Below are positions 33,705 to 36,397 of a stretch of 36,397 nucleotides of DNA, in pieces (the stretch's first letter is position 1; every line of letters begins with the position of its first letter). Origin of the DNA: Collinsella aerofaciens (GTDB lineage Bacteria > Actinomycetota > Coriobacteriia > Coriobacteriales > Coriobacteriaceae); NCBI RefSeq assembly GCF_015553355.1, contig NZ_JADNGN010000023.1:1-36397 (forward strand). The letters run 5' to 3'. Below the pieces are notes generated by a model. It saw nothing but the letters and a program-made list of their open reading frames with translations. It had not been told where the DNA came from and made no database searches. A program made the position numbers and the translations under genes.

Positions 33705-34470
33705 GCGCCTGGCGGCCCCGCCTGCGCGTGCTACGCAGGAGCGCTACCGCCACGAACTCAAATATCTCATTAACGAGGGCGAGCACGCCGCGCTTGCCTG
33801 TCGCATGTCGCCGGTCTTTAAGCTGGACAAGCATGCACGGGCGGGCGGTTACACCATCCGCAGCCTGTATTTTGACGACTACTGCAACTCGGCCTACGAG
33901 GAAAAAGACGCCGGTATCCTGATGCGCAAAAAGTATCGCGTGCGCATCTATAACGGCAGCGACAAGGTGATTAAGCTCGAGCGTAAAAAGAAGTACGGCA
34001 GCTGGATCTACAAGGAGGATGCGCCGCTCACCCGCGACGAGTTTGAGCAGGTCCTCGCCGGCGACTATGACTTTTTGCTGCGCAGCCCGCATCAGCTCTG
34101 CCGTGAGTTCTATATCGAGTGCATCTGCAACATGATGCGCCCGCGCACCATCGTGGACTACGAGCGCGAGCCGTGGGTGATGGACGAGGGCACCGTGCGC
34201 GTTACGTTTGACATGAACGTGCGCGCGGCTGTGGGAAGCTTCGATATTTTTGACGCGACCTTGCCCGCATTGCCCGTGCTGGAGCCGGGCAAGCTGGTGA
34301 TGGAGGTCAAGTTTACCGAGTTTTGCCCGCAGCTGGTGCGTGATATGGTACCGCCGGGCGCGGCGGAGCTCACGGCGGTCTCCAAGTACTGCCTGTGCTA
34401 CGAAAAGACCGCCTACTTGCGCGGCTTTAACTACTGGGAATCGGATTATGAGAACCGAGGGGATATTTAG
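33694..34470 (+). CDS. VTC-domain protein (polyphosphate polymerase type)
   Basis: A 258-aa member of the VTC/CYTH-like triphosphate-tunnel family. Seen are RYRHELKYLINEGEHAAL at the start, GYTIRSLYFDDYCNSAYEEK, MRKKYRVRIYNGSDKVIKLE, the basic KKKYGSWIYKEDAPLT, VDYEREPWVMDEGTVRVTFD and GKLVMEVKFTEFCPQLV, giving the alternating Lys/Arg and Glu residues of the tunnel. Eukaryotic Vtc4 makes polyphosphate from ATP; bacterial relatives near CotH genes are uncharacterised. GTG at 33694 follows GAGGAGG at a good distance and overlaps the cotH end; ATG at 33679 is the alternative. Cytosolic, no membrane segment. Confidence 0.88.
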   Translation: MLLERLAAPPARATQERYRHELKYLINEGEHAALACRMSPVFKLDKHARAGGYTIRSLYFDDYCNSAYEEKDAGILMRKKYRVRIYNGSDKVIKLERKKKYGSWIYKEDAPLTRDEFEQVLAGDYDFLLRSPHQLCREFYIECICNMMRPRTIVDYEREPWVMDEGTVRVTFDMNVRAAVGSFDIFDATLPALPVLEPGKLVMEVKFTEFCPQLVRDMVPPGAAELTAVSKYCLCYEKTAYLRGFNYWESDYENRGDI

Positions 34471-34473
34471 ACC

Positions 34474-35139
34474 ATGAGCACCAGGGACTTTTTTAAGAAC
34501 TCCGTCTTGGAGGCGTTTGGCCAGGTCGACCCTGCCAAGATCGGTCTGTCGCTGCTCGTGGCACTCGCCATGGGCATTCTGATCTATTGCGTGTACAAGC
34601 GCTTCTTTACCGGCGTGGTGTACTCGCGCAGCTTTGCCGTGACGCTCGTGGGCATGTGCGTGCTCACCTGCATGGTGACGCTAGCGATCTCGACCAACGT
34701 GGTCATCTCGCTCGGTATGGTCGGTGCTCTGTCCATCGTCCGCTACCGTACGGCGGTCAAGGACCCGCTCGACCTGCTGTATCTGTTTTGGGCCATTACC
34801 ACGGGCATTACGGCGGGCGCCGGCATGTATGCGCTCGTGGGGCTCACGGCAGTGGTGATCGTGGCGATGATCGCTAGCTTTGCGAGCCACCAGGACAAGG
34901 CGCGCGTGTACATGATGGTCATCCACTACACGGGCCAGACCACCGGCGATGATATCGTGCGTGCATTTGGACGCACCAAGTTCACCGTTAAGTCTAAGAC
35001 CATGCGCGGCGACAAGGTGGAGATGGCCGTCGAGGTGTTCTCAGACGGTGTGGATATGCCCTATGCGGATGCCATTCGCGCGCTCGAAGGCGTGGAGGAC
35101 CTGACGTTAATCCAATACAACGGCGAATACCACGGCTAA
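34474..35139 (+). CDS. DUF4956 membrane protein
   Basis: A 221-aa protein with about five N-terminal hydrophobic helices (KIGLSLLVALAMGILIYCV, YSRSFAVTLVGMCVLTCMV, ISTNVVISLGMVGALSIV, LYLFWAITTGITAGAGM, ALVGLTAVVIVAMIASF) and a soluble C-terminal domain of about 80 residues (YMMVIHYTGQTTGDDIV onward). The conserved SIVRYRTAVKDPLDL loop is typical of DUF4956. Its partner families are VTC and CotH, often in this order. It may be the membrane channel or anchor of the VTC protein. ATG at 34474 lies 3 bases after the previous stop. Last gene of the operon. Confidence 0.85.
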   Translation: MSTRDFFKNSVLEAFGQVDPAKIGLSLLVALAMGILIYCVYKRFFTGVVYSRSFAVTLVGMCVLTCMVTLAISTNVVISLGMVGALSIVRYRTAVKDPLDLLYLFWAITTGITAGAGMYALVGLTAVVIVAMIASFASHQDKARVYMMVIHYTGQTTGDDIVRAFGRTKFTVKSKTMRGDKVEMAVEVFSDGVDMPYADAIRALEGVEDLTLIQYNGEYHG

Positions 35140-35143
35140 CTAT

Positions 35144-35171
35144 GTTCCGGCGTTCGTCAGAACGCCGGAAC
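35144..35171 (+). terminator. Hairpin after the Pel-CotH operon
   Basis: GTTCCGGCGTTC (35144-35155), loop GTCA and GAACGCCGGAAC (35160-35171) form a perfect 12-bp stem starting 4 bases after the DUF4956 stop. No T-run follows, so it is either a U-less terminator of the kind seen in high-GC Gram-positives or a 3' stabilising hairpin. Confidence 0.65.
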
Positions 35172-35215
35172 GAACAGGTATCATTGTGTAAGCGATTTCA
35201 ACGACAGGGGTGCTC

Positions 35216-36196
35216 GTGGTAAAGATGAAAGATGTGGCCGAGCTGGCCGGCGTTTCGAGTGCCGCCGTCTCGCGCTACCTCAACGGTGGATATATCTCGG
35301 CGGATAAGGCCGCGCGCATTAAGCAGGCGATTGAGCTGACCGGATACGTGCGGTCCAGCCAGGCTCGCGCGCTGCGCACCGGCTCCACCAAACTCATCGG
35401 CGTCATCGTGCCCAAGATTAACTCGGAATCCGTTAGCCGCATTACCGCCGGCATTGGCCAGGTGCTCGGTCACCGTGGCTACCAGATGCTGCTCGCCAAT
35501 ACCGACAACGCCCCTGATCGCGAGCTCGAGTACCTCGATTTATTCCAAAATCACCCGGTCGATGGCATTGTACTCGTGGCGACCATGATCACCGACGAAC
35601 ATCGTGCGGCCATTGCGTCTTGCCACGTGCCCATTGTGCTGATCGGCCAAAACGTCGAGGGCGCGGCTTGCGTCTACCATGACGATTTCGAGGCTGCCTT
35701 TGAACTGGGCCATGCGCTTGCGGGCCGTGTGGACGGCAAGATTGCCTATATTGGAGTTACCGAGGAAGACCGTGCCGCCGGTTACGACCGTCGTCGTGGT
35801 TTTGAAGCTGGTCTGGGCGCCGCGGGTGTTGTGCTCGATCCCGAGCTGATTCGCCGCGGGTCCTTTACCCTCGATTCCGGCTATCGTGCGTCGCGCGAGC
35901 TGCTGGGCGAAGTACCCGATGTTTCGTTTATCGCGTGCGCGACCGACACCATGGCGGCCGGTGCCCTGCGCGCTCTTGACGAGGTACGTGGTATGGGCGA
36001 GGGCGTGCGTCGCGTGAGCGGTTTTGGCGACAACGCATTTTTGCGCGCGCTGACGGGCGGCATTCCCACCGTGCATTACGGCTACCTGACCAGCGGCGTT
36101 GAAGCGACCAATATGTTGCTCAACACGCTCGATGGCGTGGAGGGGGAGAGTGGTCTAAAGACGCTCAAGCTCGGCCATCAGCTTATGAATGTCTAG
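35216..36196 (+). CDS. LacI/GalR-family transcriptional regulator
   Basis: A 326-aa repressor. The N-terminal helix-turn-helix is MKDVAELAGVSSAAVSRYLN, followed by the hinge-helix region (SSQARALRTGSTKLIGVIV). The periplasmic-binding-like effector domain covers the rest, with ELEYLDLFQNHPVDGIVLVA, FELGHALAGRVDGKIAYIG, DRRRGFEAGLGAAGV, FIACATDTMAAGALRAL and VSGFGDNAFLRALTGGIPTV. GTG at 35216 follows AGGGG; GTG 35210 and ATG 35225 are alternatives. The effector is probably a sugar, but which one is not evident. Two operator-like sites lie just downstream, so it likely controls a gene to the right of the window rather than the Pel operon. Confidence 0.9.
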   Translation: MVKMKDVAELAGVSSAAVSRYLNGGYISADKAARIKQAIELTGYVRSSQARALRTGSTKLIGVIVPKINSESVSRITAGIGQVLGHRGYQMLLANTDNAPDRELEYLDLFQNHPVDGIVLVATMITDEHRAAIASCHVPIVLIGQNVEGAACVYHDDFEAAFELGHALAGRVDGKIAYIGVTEEDRAAGYDRRRGFEAGLGAAGVVLDPELIRRGSFTLDSGYRASRELLGEVPDVSFIACATDTMAAGALRALDEVRGMGEGVRRVSGFGDNAFLRALTGGIPTVHYGYLTSGVEATNMLLNTLDGVEGESGLKTLKLGHQLMNV

Positions 36197-36283
36197 GCTT
36201 TGGCACGTCTGCCCGCCTCTGAGACCTCCTGTTTTGCCTTAAAACCACCATTCGCCGGCTTATTCCTACCGTTCATCCTGCTA

Positions 36284-36297
36284 TGAAAACGATTACA
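36284..36297 (+). promoter_or_regulatory. LacI-type operator-like site 1
   Basis: TGAAAACGATTACA matches the cre/LacI-family consensus TGWAANCGNTNWCA at every position. It lies about 90 bases after the LacI-type gene and before a promoter-like sequence, so it is a likely binding site of that regulator. Confidence 0.6.
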
Positions 36298-36309
36298 GAC
36301 ATATGAAAC

Positions 36310-36323
36310 TGAAAACGATTGGC
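36310..36323 (+). promoter_or_regulatory. LacI-type operator-like site 2
   Basis: TGAAAACGATTGGC repeats the first ten bases of site 1 exactly, 26 bases further on (about two and a half helical turns). Its right half diverges, so it may be a weaker or auxiliary site. Confidence 0.45.
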
Positions 36324-36338
36324 TCTGTTAGACCAGGA

Positions 36339-36370
36339 TTGACATACATGTGTCCCCACGGTGCCATATC
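36339..36370 (+). promoter_or_regulatory. Promoter-like sequence at the right end
   Basis: TTGACA at 36339-36344 is a consensus -35. The -10 is uncertain: TGCCAT at spacing 17 or CATATC at spacing 20. It probably drives a plus-strand gene beyond the window, with the two operator-like sites placed upstream. Confidence 0.35.
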
Positions 36371-36397
36371 GTTGACCCCATAGACCGCGATGATGGG

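Overview
The window looks like a chromosomal accessory region of a high-GC Gram-positive gut bacterium. The closest fit is the Coriobacteriia, probably Collinsella or a relative. This is inferred from base composition, frequent GTG/TTG starts behind purine-rich ribosome sites, the absence of outer-membrane export genes in both polysaccharide loci, and the family mix. No rRNA or tRNA is present to confirm it.

Bases 1-13760 hold a Wzx/Wzy-type exopolysaccharide or capsule operon. It opens with a NusG-paralogue antiterminator, then a monotopic phosphoglycosyl transferase, a WecG/TagA glycosyltransferase, and the UDP-ManNAc(A) pair WecC and WecB. From 4732 onward the DNA becomes visibly more AT-rich. 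This is the variable part: TupA-like ATP-grasp protein, GT4 and GT32-like glycosyltransferases, two hexapeptide acetyltransferases, pyruvyl transferase, Wzx flippase, Wzy polymerase and an FrhB-type iron-sulphur protein. The last acetyltransferase looks split by a frameshift beside a perfect hairpin.

Bases 13760-16900 are a scar region: a terminator, remnants of an IS256-type and an IS30-type transposase, a diverged second copy of the 77-bp sequence that starts the window, a DUF2806-like gene, and a secreted transglutaminase-like gene cut just after its catalytic Cys. The two convergent genes share a CTAG as both stop codons.

Bases 17050-23890 form a defence-like island: an AAA ATPase/RloB pair resembling AbiL, then a PHP-domain plus SMC-like ATPase (TrlF type) overlapping an 89-aa partner. 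About 1.3 kb of repeats and gene remnants follows, then a HigB/HigA-type toxin-antitoxin locus whose toxin is decayed while the antitoxin is intact. A 34-bp palindrome lies just upstream of it.

Bases 24043-35139 are one tightly overlapping operon of eight genes for a Gram-positive Pel-type exopolysaccharide: PelD (fused to an N-terminal pseudo-SDR domain, with the c-di-GMP I-site RxxD kept), PelE, a DUF2194 PelA-like deacetylase, PelF and PelG. These run straight into a CotH-kinase lipoprotein, a VTC polyphosphate-polymerase-type protein and a DUF4956 membrane protein. The window ends with a LacI-family regulator and two tandem operator-like sites before a gene outside the window.
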